Shown here in pieces: positions 11,714 through 23,226 of a stretch of DNA of 64,000 nt (its first letter is position 1; each line of letters begins with the position of its first letter). The notes below the pieces were generated by a model. That model was not told the origin of the DNA and ran no database searches. It saw nothing but the letters and a program-made list of their open reading frames with translations. Origin of the DNA: Voacanga thouarsii (taxonomy: Eukaryota > Streptophyta > Magnoliopsida > Gentianales > Apocynaceae). Location of the stretch: contig JANUWF010001783.1 in assembly GCA_026120185.1 (NCBI GenBank), positions 5,487,001 to 5,551,000 on the forward strand, given 5' to 3'. The translations under genes and the position numbers were made by a program.

Positions 11714-13629
11714 GAGTGAGTCTTGTCTTAATTAGCTTTCTTAGGAATTTTATTAGTATTTTGCTTTAGTGTGTTTTCTTTTATTTTGGTGTGCTTTATT
11801 TTGCTATTATTTTCATTGTGTTTTTTTTTTATTTTGTTTTGCAAGCTTGAATAAATACTTCTTGGACAAGCTCTTCACTCTATTCCAAGTTTTAATATTT
11901 ATTGGAGCATTATTGCACGTTGGGAGTAGTGATTAACTTTTTACCTCTTTTATCATTTTTGGTCCCTTTAGAGATGCTTTCTTGTGTTAATTTTTTGCCA
12001 ATGAGGACATTGTCTAATTTAAGTGTGGGGAAGTGGTTTGGTAATATTCTTTGTCTAGGTTTTTATCAATTATCTTAGTATTTTCTTGGTATTAAGCTAC
12101 ATTTTGAAATAATTTTGTTGAAAATTTTGAAATTTTAACATTTTGACAATTTAAAAAGTTGAAAGTTTGGAGATTTTGGAGCTAAATTAAGCTTATTTAT
12201 CTATTATAGAGTCGTGATTTTCTTTTCAAATTAAGATATTGATTTGTCATTTATTATGGTTTGATTTTTATTGAAAGTAAGCTTGTGTATTAAGTTGAAT
12301 TTTGCTAAGTCTTAAGAATTTAAATTAACCTTAGTTATATTTGGTATTTGAGTTTATTTTATTCTTTGAGTTTGAATATGGATGATATGATGAAGTATGG
12401 GAAGAGTTGTTGATTAATTTTTGTATTATGGATTTAAATTTTACTTGATTGTGAGTTGTGAATAAGGAATGTGAGGAATTAAAAAAATAATGAGTGAAAA
12501 AAATTCATTATTATGTGAGATAAAAAAGAAATGAGTTGAAAAACAAAACAATGATCTTGTTCTTAATTTCAGAAGACCTTTTGCTGAAAAGGGGGTTGAT
12601 ATGGAGAGAAATAACAAGTATTGTTCAGTGTATTCTCTTGAGGCTATCCCGAAGGCAAAAAGGTAAAAATGCAAGATAGAAAAAATGTTGAAAAAAAGAT
12701 GATGACTATAAATGAGGCCAATATGATGCATGAAAAGGAATCCATTCACTTGAGGCTATCAATTCCCTAAGTCATTGAAAAAAAAAATGGAGTGTTTCCT
12801 TATCTCATTACTTGGTTGTGTAAATTTGAGTTTACAATGCTAAAATTGGTTAAATGGCTTAATTTGTATACTTTATGTTTTCTATGTTTTTGCTTGAGGA
12901 GTAGAATGATTTTTTTGTACTAAATATAAGCTTGTTTAACTTAACTTTGATGGCCTTGGGATTATTTGATTCATTGTTTTTAGAACCGGACCGGACATCG
13001 AACCGAAAATTTTACTGGTTCACGATTTAATGGTCCAACCGTAATTGAGTCGATAATATTATTATTTAAAAATTAAAAATATAATATTTTTAAGAGTAAA
13101 ATTGATCAATAATATAGTGTAATTTAAGTCCATAAATACATAAATAACAAAATTAGAAGAAAATATGATATTTTCTCTATTAATATAGATTATTTATTTC
13201 ATTTGTGTAGCTTATTTTTTTCCTATGAATATATTATCCTAATTAGGAGCAAAAAAAAAAAGAGGGACCGATTCAATTGGTTGGACCAGTCAGTCCAAAT
13301 CGGTTTGAATAAAATATGCCGATTTTTGAAATTTTCGGCTCAAATGGATGGACCGGACCGGTTTGGGGGCCAGTTCACGGTCCGATCGGTTCGACCAGCC
13401 AGTCCAGTCCGGTTAAAAAAAACCATGATTTGATTTGATACATAAGTTTATAAGATTTTAAAAGGGTTGAATGAATGACGAATTTATGTTTAAGGTTAGA
13501 AGAAGATTTTGTTTTCATTATGGATGAATTTGCTAAGGAAAATTTTGCTAAATTGTTTTGTCCTGTTCTAAATGCTTAGTGTTTAATTCTTATTTGCTTA
13601 AGGACAAGCAAAGCTTAAGTGTGAGAGAA
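11714..13629 (+). other. Gy-2 internal DNA, right of Sol-1
   Basis: Non-coding, collinear with 1820-3235 of Gy-1. For example gtgttaattttttgccaatga is shared, followed by taagtgtggggaagtgg. It holds the hAT MITE and ends at the purine tract before the 3' LTR. No ORF worth calling. Confidence 0.7.
12972..13427. mobile_element. hAT-type MITE (456 bp) inside Gy-2
   Basis: Terminal inverted repeats start CATTGTTTTTAGAACCGG on the left and, read in reverse complement, CATGGTTTTTTTTAACCGG on the right. The repeats extend into ccggacc- and ggtccaac-rich arms. Perfect 8-bp flanks atttgatt (12964-12971 and 13428-13435) match the hAT TSD length. There is no transposase frame, so it is non-autonomous. 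Confidence 0.85.
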
Positions 13630-15047
13630 TGTAATAGAGGCTAAATTTACCTATATTTTTCCAGTTATTTAAGGATATTTTGTTATCAATTTTGTGTAAT
13701 AATTAGTCATATTCTTTCATATTTGATATTTTACCTTTAGAAAGGTGTTTTAAAGTTTTTGTGCAGAATTGGCAAGAAAAGACGAAAAAGCCATCGCCGA
13801 GTCTAGAAAACATGGGAAAACGGCCGAAAAAAGAGCACATCGAGGCACCAACAGAGCACGGCCGGTGCCGGCCGTGGGGGACTGAGCCAATTTCGGCCCA
13901 ATGTGGTTTTAAGGCGGCGATTTTCCTTTTCAAATTAGATTTTGGCAATTTCAAGTAGATTCTTTTGGAAACTCTTTCAACCACGAAAAAAAAAACTCTT
14001 GTAGGTACTCTTTGGCAATTAGAACTCCTATAAATACAAGAGAATAATATTATACAAAGTAGTTTTCAATTCTTCAATGTAATATCTTTAGAAAACTCCT
14101 ATAAGATTTAGAAGGATCAAGGAGAATTCTTGGAGAAGAACATGAGGTTATTCAAGAAAGTTTCAAGAATGAAGAAGGCTTCCTTGTCTATGAGTGGTTT
14201 TTTTTTTCTCTTCTTTGTAATTTGTTGACAATTTAAATTTTAATTATTTAATTGAATTTAGAGGTTATTTTTTGGATTCATGACTTTGTACTGATTTTAA
14301 TTATTTGATCAATTAATTGTTATTCTTGGTATTTGGTTACTTGTTTTATTTGGTGAGTTGATGAAGTTGATTTTCACTCTAATGGACTTGGGAAACAAAG
14401 TTAGATGGAATTTAATCTAAGTTAATTCTCTATGTGTTATCTTAATTGGATTGGGAAAGAAGGTTAAGAATTGTACTTAGGTAATCAAAAATTAGTTGAT
14501 TTCGCATGGAGCATAGGGTCATTGGCTAATTTCATGTATATGAGGTATGAGTTTAATGCATCTTTTGGTTACTTTGGTTTGATTAGGAAATCTGCTAAAT
14601 AAACTAGAAGATAGTGATTCTATGGATTGGGAAAGAAGTGGAGTCTATATTTTATTCTTTCATGGTGTCAAGATGATAATTAATTGTGATAAGTGCTAAT
14701 CAATTATTATTATGTCTTTGAGGATTTTTATCTATTTACATGTCTTTTCTCCTTATTCTTACTCCTTGATAATCCTTGTGACTTATCTTGTGTGAACTTA
14801 ATCTATTCTCTAGTATCTTAGGTTAGTATTTTGTTTATCTCTTCTTATTTTATTGGCTAAATAATAAAAATTTGGGTACAGAAAAGTGGGAGCCTAAGTT
14901 CATATAAATTCGATACTTGCTTTTCCCTATACTATGTGATGAGCATATTTGCCCGTATTTGTAGTTTTAGTGATTAGCATTTTATTTAAAGATTAATTGA
15001 TTGTGGACTTTGTTGGTAATATTTTCTACACTAAAAAACACGCATCA
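13630..15047 (+). repeat. Gy-2 3' LTR
   Basis: Begins TGTAATAGAGGCTAAATT just after the purine tract and ends cacgcatca. TATA-like cctataaatacaag near 14029. The GC-rich patch acggccggtgccggccgtgg at 13857-13876 is a strong local palindrome. Confidence 0.83.
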
Positions 15048-17048
15048 TCAGTGCACTCTCCTATTCATATATGAAAAGATCTTCTTTAATCAAAACACAA
15101 AACCAATATTAATCCCGTGATTAAAACTTTTTTTCAAAGGATCTAAAAGGATCGATTTAAACCCAATATGAACTTAAAACAAAAGGATAGTTTTATACCA
15201 TTTACTCAACAAATCAATGATTATCATACCAAAGAATCAATAAATGAATAAATAATGTTCTACATTTTAGACCAAAAACAAAACTTTCACAACAACAATA
15301 AGAAAATTCTCAAATACACTTACACCAATAAATTTAATGCTAAAGTACACAAACAAACATTTATCCATAATTGACATGTACAATTACCTAGGTATAAGTT
15401 AGTTATGTTCACCATTATGTACAATTACAAAACCAAATCAACAAAACTCAAGTAATTTAAAATATTGCCATTCAATCCCCAGTAACAGCGCCTAAAACTT
15501 GATATGTTCTTTGTGTGTATATTTTTGTGCATAGGAAATAATTTCAATAATTCACACAAATTAATCAAATTAAATATAAAGCACCAAAATCACTTACACA
15601 CAATACACATTTGGGCAAGTATACCTATCGTGCAGCATAGAGTTCTTGTGGTAAGTATCATTTCCCTCAGGTAAGGTGGCAAGTACTTTTAGTATGCTAT
15701 TATCTCATTATTTAGTTAACCCATTATCTAGAGAAAATTATCAAATCATTAAGAGAATTTGTCAACCCCAACACATTAGAATTCACCTAAAGTCACCAAA
15801 TCCAATAAAAGAAAAAAAAAAGAGATAAGTAATGCAAGTAAATAGAATCTCCCCAAATTAAATCAAACCTTAATCACCTAAATTAGCTAATTACAACTTA
15901 AAATAGACACGAATGGATAATCTCATACAAGGTCTATTCTCTGGAATTATGAGCCCCCTACTCTTATATCAATTGGTGAGTATTTCTACCTCACTAATCA
16001 ACCTTAAGAGACATTAAGATCCATTAGCAATCTAATTTGAGGTAATTGAAGCCTATATCTGTAGACGACCTCGCAACCCTTCAATCACCCAATTCTTACC
16101 CCCAAACCCCTCTCTCAACGCAATTCAAGAGAAACCCATAAAGTAAATCTACCAATCGAGCCTTTAAATGCTAACCCCATCTCTCGAAATTATTAGCACA
16201 AGAAACCCAATCAAGAAATACACAATACACAAGTAATTGAATACTCAAAATAAATTGTAAACAACACAAATAGATGTCAAGATATAACCAAAAAAGGTTC
16301 AACCTTTTAAATACATCATTAATCGACAAAAGTGCAATCAAAATCAACAAGGAAATGTAAGAGAAAAGAAAATAAACTCAAAAACAAGCTGGTCTCCCCT
16401 TTTCTTGATATTTCCTCTTGAAGATGCTCTCATCTCCTCCAAAGGAGACTTGGATCCTTCCTTGAGCTCTTTTTTGGTGTTCTAGGGCTTGAGAATAGGC
16501 TCTCCCCTTTCTTATTCCATCCCTTAACAAGACAGTAATAGGATATATTTATAGTGCTCCTTGAAAACTCTTGAAATCTGTTGTGTACTGACTTGTCTCA
16601 ATACAAACCGGCACCTGTTGTACACTTTTTCTTGAAAATCTTGAATCCTGCTCTAAATCGTCGCCTGCCTATCCTTCAATCCAGCATCTGTTGATCGTAT
16701 TATTCCAGCTCCTTAACTCTCTAGAAATAACCAGTGCCTCTTCAGTTGTCCAGCCGCTGCCTATTGATTAATGCAATCGGTGCCTGTGTGTCTTTTAAAT
16801 CGACATCTATTATTTCTAGAATGTTTCCCTAAACTCTCTATTCTGAATTGTTACCTGTTTACCCTTGTACCTGATGCCAGTTTGATATTTCTTGCTCTAT
16901 TTTCATCATATTTCTTTAGTCATTTCTCATTTATGTATTCTGCACAAAACAAAGCAAAAATAAGAGAAATGAGTAGTCACTTGATCATAAATTTAGCATA
17001 ACTTGGTATAAAATGACTACTAAATACAGACATAATGAGCACGCATCA
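15048..17048 (-). mobile_element. Gy-3: minus-strand gypsy fragment (LTR plus start of internal region)
   Basis: On the minus strand an LTR runs from TGATGCGTGC (17048) to ...acatatca (15500). It is followed by agttttaggcgctgttactg (15499 downward), a variant of the same primer-binding site as Gy-1. 15048-15499 would be the beginning of its internal region, cut at Gy-2. The GGCACC- and GGTGCC-type motifs at 16600-16870 resemble those of the other Gy LTRs. The matching second LTR is not in the window, so the length is unknown. Confidence 0.65.
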
Positions 17049-17662
17049 CTACAACATTGGTTGATGGATATTCAATCATGCTGGTTGAGTTTAATAATAG
17101 TCTTCTGCAAATTTGACAAAAAAGAGTACTATGTTGTGTTCTTGTTAGAATCCACTAGGGGCACTTGATGAATTAAGATAAATGTTACTATTGTAACTTT
17201 TGTTAAAATGTAATGAATCTTTTTACTGGTCGTGGATCGGCAAATGTAGACTTTTTGACAGCTGAATTGAGTTACCAATTTATTATGTTTGTTAAACTCC
17301 TTATTTTATTATTTGTCAAACTAACTCTAACAAGAAGTTTAACAAAATCACAGGGAATTGATAATTCAAACCTAATTCTGTTGATATCCTAATTTCCCAA
17401 AAAGTCATAGCAGCCTATATTTTACAGTAACAGCAAAATATGATTATAGCCAGGTTTTAGCAAGATTTGAAATCTTAGAAACCATTTCAAAGGGGGAAAG
17501 ATGCTCGCGTAAATCTGGCACCTTTCAAAGTGAACCTAAAGCTTTGTCTGTTGCTTTGACAATTGACATTTTTATCATCCTTTTGTTTGGCATATAATGC
17601 AGTCTTAGCATAATGAAAAACATTAGATAGGTGAAATATACAATAGATAATATGATAGAATA
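17049..17662 (+). other. Unique DNA between Gy-3 and Sol-2
   Basis: No repeat structure. A short open stretch at the left edge (about 17051-17116, starting TTLVDGYSIMLVEFNN) could be a cut-off exon because it abuts the Gy-3 LTR end. It is too short to identify. Nothing else is seen. Confidence 0.3.
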
Positions 17663-20600
17663 TGTGAAACCCTAATCGAAACTAACCTTAGAGTAAGGGA
17701 GTTGGGATGTATATCATATTTATTTGCATGTTTAAATATATTTTTATATGATTTTATGTGCTTTGGATTTGTGTTTTATAGTTTCGAGGGCTTAATTATG
17801 TTTATTGAGTAAGAAGGGTAAAATGGTAATTTTTGCTTGAAGTGAAAATAGGGAGATAGCTTGAGGTTTAAATAGGAAAAATATTTTGGAGAGAAAATAA
17901 GAACAAGAGTTGTTGTGGTTTAGTGGTTAGAGCTTTAGAATTAATTCTTGAGGTCTTGGGTTCAAATTCCATCATTGGAACTTTAGCATGATAAAATTTT
18001 ATTTTTGTTTGGGAAGGTTGTATTTTCGGCCTTGTGTGCTTTAGAGAAGGGTAGAGGTGTTGTCCTAGGAGAGACATGATAGGAGTATCCTAATCCTACT
18101 CTTGTGCCCTACAAAAATTCCCAAGGGAACTCATACCCTTCTTGATCCTTAGTTTTTCCTACTTTTCAATTCATTAGGTTAGTCAATTTGTTCTAGCCAA
18201 TTTCATTCCAGAAAATTTCAGTAAAGTGTTGTGGCGTTGAAGGTTCAAAAATGTTTAAGTATAAGATCTTATGGACCGAAAATGGGTAGGAGTTGGGGAA
18301 GGTTCCCAAGAGATTAAACTCCATAGTTGAACCTCCAAAACCCCACTCTAGCTATGTTCATTTCCTTCATGAAGTAATCTGGATTTTTTCCAACTTCTTG
18401 TGCATTCAATGTGTCGAAACTTTCAGCCATCATTCCCTCCCAAATGCTGCCAGAAAATAGCCCTCTTGACCAGCTTGGAATATGAAATTTTATGGCCAAA
18501 TTTGGACTGGACAAATGCTGTCCAAAACCAGAAAATTTTCTGGGCAAATTCGTAGCTTAGGTGAGCTTAAACCAAACTGTTTTCTTCCAATTTTCTCCCA
18601 GCACTTTAGCTACGTTTTTCCTCTATAAAGAAGGATGGAAACCAGCCTTGAAAGACCTCTGAAATCCCCTTCAAACCCTCTGCAAACTGACTGAAAAATG
18701 ACAGCAAAAACTGCCCAGAAAATTCCGACAACTTGCGAAATCCTGTACAGAAATTTTTCCAGCTTTGTTTCCCTCTTCAGCCCTAACCGAAACTCCCTCA
18801 TCTTTCTGTTCAAATTTCTCTTGAACAGCCATGAACTGAACTCCATTGTCTTCCCCAACCTTCTGCTCGAAAAACCAGTCATGGCTGCCCCTAAAATATC
18901 TCCAACAATTATTCCAATCAAGCCTTGATTGAAGACCAAAATTTCAGCAATCCTAATTTAGTAAACTTCCATAAAACATCCCTTAAATAACCAGACCTTC
19001 CTTCACCATTGTACTCCCTCTTTTTGGCCACCATTAAACTTCTTCAAACAGCTTTCATTCCAGCAAAATCCCTAGCCAACAGTCGGCCATTACAGCTTCC
19101 AAAAACCCCTCCATTGATCAAAGATTTTCTGCCATATTTTGTTTCCAAATTTGATCTCCTAAAATATTCTTTTAGGATTTCAAACAACCAGCCTTTCCTT
19201 TTCCTATCAAACCAGAAATTCAGTTGCCAAAACCCCTCAAACAATTCGGCCACTTCCTTCCCACAGAATTTTGACAGCTTCAATCAAATTCTCTCCATTC
19301 TCTTCAACCTTCAAGAACACCTACTCACCTTTTCTCGCCTAAGGCCACCAAAACCATTTCAATCTTCTTCAAAAAAATTCCAAATTTCACCTACTCACTG
19401 TCGTGAATCCATTCATACCACTTTTAACATCAAACTCCAAAATCCAACTCTCTCATTTGGATTGAAACCAGTATTTTTTGTGAAGGCTCAAGAACACCTT
19501 CAAGGTAAGCTTGTTCAATCAACATCATCTTCACTAAACTTCAACCTTTAATGAACATATATATGTATAATCATACTAATGGACTCTCTTATTCTCTTCT
19601 CTCTCTCTCTCTCTCTTGGGCGAATGCTCTCTCTCTCTTGGCCGAATGGTGACTTCAACTATGGCCATGTTTTCTTTATCTCTCTTGGACGGATCTAGTC
19701 TCCTAGGAGTTGAGATCCATTTAAAACTCCTCCAAGGTACTCATCAATCAAGTAAGCCCCTTCAACTCTCTTTTTAAATTCTAGATTCATGTCTCTAGGG
19801 TGATATTGAAAGGAGATGGATTATATTTGAGGTTTGAGCATGTATTTTTGTGATGAGTTGAGATTGAAACATGAATAAATGTGTGTATATGATGGAGATG
19901 GGATTGATGCATGAGTTGATTGTCTTGGTTGATTGTATGATGTTTTTAGGATTTAGTGCATGTCTCCATGTCATGAGTGGTATTTGTGTTCAAGCATGCT
20001 AGAGATTATGTCACCTTTGGTGAATAGGATTTATATTCAAGTATGATTGTTAAAGCCATGAGTATGTTTATGCTAGTAGAGGTTGGATCATGTCTTGGTA
20101 AATTTAGATCTATACCTTTATTCATGATTTGGATGATTTGATGAATTGAAGTGGAGTGTATGTTCATGATTGTGATTAGCAAGTGGAAATATGATCATAA
20201 TCTAATTGTCCCTAAACTAATTTTATTTCATCAATAAAATGATTAATATTATAATTTTTGCTAGTAGATCTCGAAAACCTTAGAAAATGTGGATTTGGTC
20301 TTTTACATAAAATAGTGATATTTTAGTCAAATAAATGATAGTTTTTATTACAGAAATAAAATATATAGATATTATATATATAATAATAATATCAAATAAA
20401 ACCTTTTATATAAATAATTATAATAAGTAAAATATTAATTTTGTGAGACTTATATTCATAAATACTATTAAAAATTATTATCTTTCAATTATTATCTTTT
20501 AATCAAAACCTATTAAAATTTACTTGCAATTAATTTTAGTTATCAATTATTTTCTAATAATTAATTATTAATAAATCATTATTTTACATAATACCACCTA

Positions 20601-21954
20601 GGACCCTTCATCAATGAAACTCTAATTTATTTTTAGCAAGATTTAAACCTTCAACTTATTAGTACATATTTCCCAAAACACTAATTATTTTAACTATCAA
20701 ATTAGACTTAACTTATAAACCCTTTTTATTTATTATCGGGCCTTAAAGCTTGGGACACTAGGATCATAGTTGTAGTAAGTTGAGTTAGTTTTATTTGTGA
20801 AAGTAAATTTTGGCTTAAGTTTGATTATGGTTTATATTTACCCCAGGCGGGGTTGGGTCAGCTGTTGAAGACCTTTATTGTATCTCAAGCTAAAGATCAT
20901 GTAAGCTCCTGCATAAAACTTGATTGATGCAAAATGGTTCTATGGCAAGCCAATTGTGGAGTGCGTGGTCACTCATTTCTGTAAAGGCAATTGAAGATTA
21001 TTTCCTTTCTTATTTCAAGCAAACAAATTATTTGAAAATCAATAAACAGCTTTACCCAAACTCAAAACTCTTTCTAAAACCAACTTTGTCTCAAACTTCG
21101 GAAATCCTTAATTGCCATTCTAAAGTGGAGCTATGTTTATTTCATTTTTCCCCAAGTGGGATAAGTTATGTTGAGTACTCAATAAGGGTGGACTGCTAGT
21201 ACTAGTTTTTGAAGGGTTATGGTAAGTCTCTCAATAGGTAGCCACCTCTGAGGGGTGAGTCCTTCCTGGAGAAGATGCCAGTCCAGTAGGTCGTGCCGGT
21301 CCGAGCTAGCAGTTTTCAATCAAATGACTGTGTGTTGCCGAAATGGACAACCGGTTTTGTTTGGGTATAGAAAAGGAGAAATATCTTGCCCGGTAGGCCG
21401 ATCACCTACTTTTTGTCAGTCTGCACAAAGTGTGGCATTCTGACTAGTTATGGGGCCCAACGTGTGGTAACCCATGATCACCTTTTTGAGTGGTTGATTT
21501 TATTGAACATGTATGGTTGGAAAAACCAAAACACCACTCTTGATTTTGACTATTGTTTATTGCTTGCCAATATTTCTCTTACGAAGATTTTACACTTTGC
21601 ATCCACGAACTGTTTTCACTAAACATTCAAAGCACACACGGATTTACTGAGATTTTTATCTCATCACCCTTTTTACCGTGATTTCAGGTCGATCCTGCTG
21701 TGGGAATGAGTAGCTAGTTGTAGCCTGCCTTAGAAGATTTTTCTGATATTTATTTTGTGTAATGCTTTGGGAGTTGAGAGTGGATAATTTTATTTATGAA
21801 TTTATTTCGAATTCTTGGTTTGTAATAAATTTTAAAATTAAAGTATTATTTTTATTCTATTATTTTGATTGTGTGACTTAGTTATAAAGACCCATTGTCC
21901 TTTGGACGGGGCGACATCCCCCGCCCTGTCGGGCCTAGGTAGTGAGATGTTATA
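17663..21954. mobile_element. Sol-2: second copy of the Sol LTR-like family (4.29 kb)
   Basis: Starts TGTGAAACCC and ends in gatgttata, collinear with Sol-1 from end to end: the tRNA-like block, the AT-rich middle, the CT array and the conserved 3' blocks. Flanks gaata (17658-17662) and gaatt (21955-21959) fit a TSD with one mismatch. Long frames inside it (for example 19009-19551) are not kept in Sol-1 and are not genes. Confidence 0.75.
17916..17970 (+). other. tRNA-like pol III promoter boxes in Sol-2
   Basis: A-box-like TGGTTTAGTGGTTAGAGC (17916-17933) and B-box-like GGGTTCAAATTCC (17958-17970), 42 bp apart and at the same distance from the element start as in Sol-1 (about 250 bp). The B box is closer to consensus than that of Sol-1. 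Confidence 0.55.
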
Positions 21955-23226
21955 GAATTTCTCATAGAAGCAATGTCATACTTAACATTATCCACAAATT
22001 CAATTCTCGGAGGTCAGATATGTGTAAGATGTGTTTATAACTAGAAAGGGCCATTAACAAACCTGGTTGATGCTTTTCTGAGGATTGGCATTCATCTTAG
22101 TTAGCATCAGCTCTATATTTGTGCTCTTATTCATATTGTGCATTAACATAAAATATTAGTACCATTTTGGTGTATATGGCTTTTCATGAAATATTTTGGG
22201 GCTTCACCTGGCATAATCATCGAAAATAAGAGTTGACAAAATAGATTTACTTGCTGCTAACCAAAATTAAATCCCACCATGCTAGCTATTATCAAGTTTC
22301 TTATCAATACATGCTCTTGGCTTCTTCTAATACTATAGTTTCAATCATTAAATAGTTCTTATGCCAGTAAAGAAAGCCGGGCTGGCGGAAGGCGGAGGAG
22401 ATGGCAAACCAGGGATTCGTTTTCAAAGATGGTTCTTTTCCACTTAACATCAGATGATAATCATCTTGATGCTTATTCTATGTGCGTGAAATGCAAGATT
22501 TTGCATCATTTCTTGTTTTTGGGTAAACCGGCTTGATTCTCAACAATAATTGAATAGTTCTGTGAGTAAATTGTAGTAGTAACGTTTACAGTTTTTTTGC
22601 AGGATCACAGTTGCCCCGGCATGAGCAATATCAACATTAGGTGCAGTACCTCTATGGAAGTGATTCAGGAAATCTTTCAATGGGCACATTGATGTCTGGA
22701 CAGGCAAACCACGATCCAGGAAAGCAGCTTTGGAGAAGAAAACTCCACAAAAGGAAAAAGGAAAGCTCAGCTGCCTTGCTTGCTGTGGATTCAGGAAAAA
22801 TGTCGTTTCTTTTGCCACGGCAATGAACTATGTTCTTATATGTAATTACTCTTGTCGAGAAACTCATAGCTTAAGTTTGAACATTATACTTAAGTTACTT
22901 TGCTTTTAGCAGTTTATAAATTTTATGTTGTAATGGTGACAATGGTCATAGGTCGAAGCTTCTGCTGACAATATGAGGTCACAAAGCAGAAAGCCAGATA
23001 TTCAAAGCAAACATATTTCACAACTAGAATTGCAGTACGAGTAAAGTAAACAAAGAAACCATTGATATCGGCACAATATTTTGCAAATATTATATGGAAA
23101 CCTAGTAAATCATATGTATGCATACAAAGGAAAGGTATGGATAGTTATATACACAGAACCAAGAGTGAAATCCCTAGCAGTCTCGCATATTCGTGGCGGA
23201 GGTAAAGCAAGATCTTGTCTCTGTTT
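21955..23226. other. Host DNA between Sol-2 and the SNARE gene
   Basis: Mostly non-coding; no transposon ends seen. It contains the two exon-like blocks listed separately (22370-22410 and 22603-22826, plus strand) and the probable 3' UTR of the minus-strand SNARE gene near its right end. Confidence 0.5.
22370..22826 (+). pseudogene. Two exon-like blocks of an unidentified gene remnant
   Basis: Block 1 (about 22370-22410) reads in frame ...GWRKAEEMANQGFVFKD and ends at a possible donor g|gttctt. Block 2 starts at 22603 after a pyrimidine tract and ag. It continues in the same frame with SQLPRHEQYQH, then a TAG, then VQYLYGSDSGNLSMG and a basic LWRRKLHKRKKESS tail. The splice-like edges, matching phase and protein-like composition suggest real exons, with the TAG as a possible CAG-to-TAG nonsense change. 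I do not recognise the protein. Upstream exons may have been separated by Sol-2. Confidence 0.3.

Larger units (their letters stand above)
4776..15047 (+). mobile_element. Gy-2: pol-less gypsy (Athila-like) element with two nested insertions
   Basis: The 5' LTR is 4776-6238 and the 3' LTR 13630-15047. The sequence after the 5' LTR (ttttttgtgccgttgtcgagg) is a decayed version of the Gy-1 primer site. The purine tract before the 3' LTR reads taagtgtgagagaa. The flanks tcaat and tcagt form a TSD with one mismatch. Without Sol-1 (7358-11713 plus its TSD) and the hAT MITE (12972-13427 plus its TSD) the element is about 5.4 kb. Internal DNA is collinear with Gy-1 on both sides of Sol-1. No pol domain is visible. 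Confidence 0.8.

Noticed and set aside
19009..19551. 180-codon plus-strand ORF
   Set aside because: It lies inside Sol-2; the aligned part of Sol-1 has no matching frame, and the peptide shows no domain.
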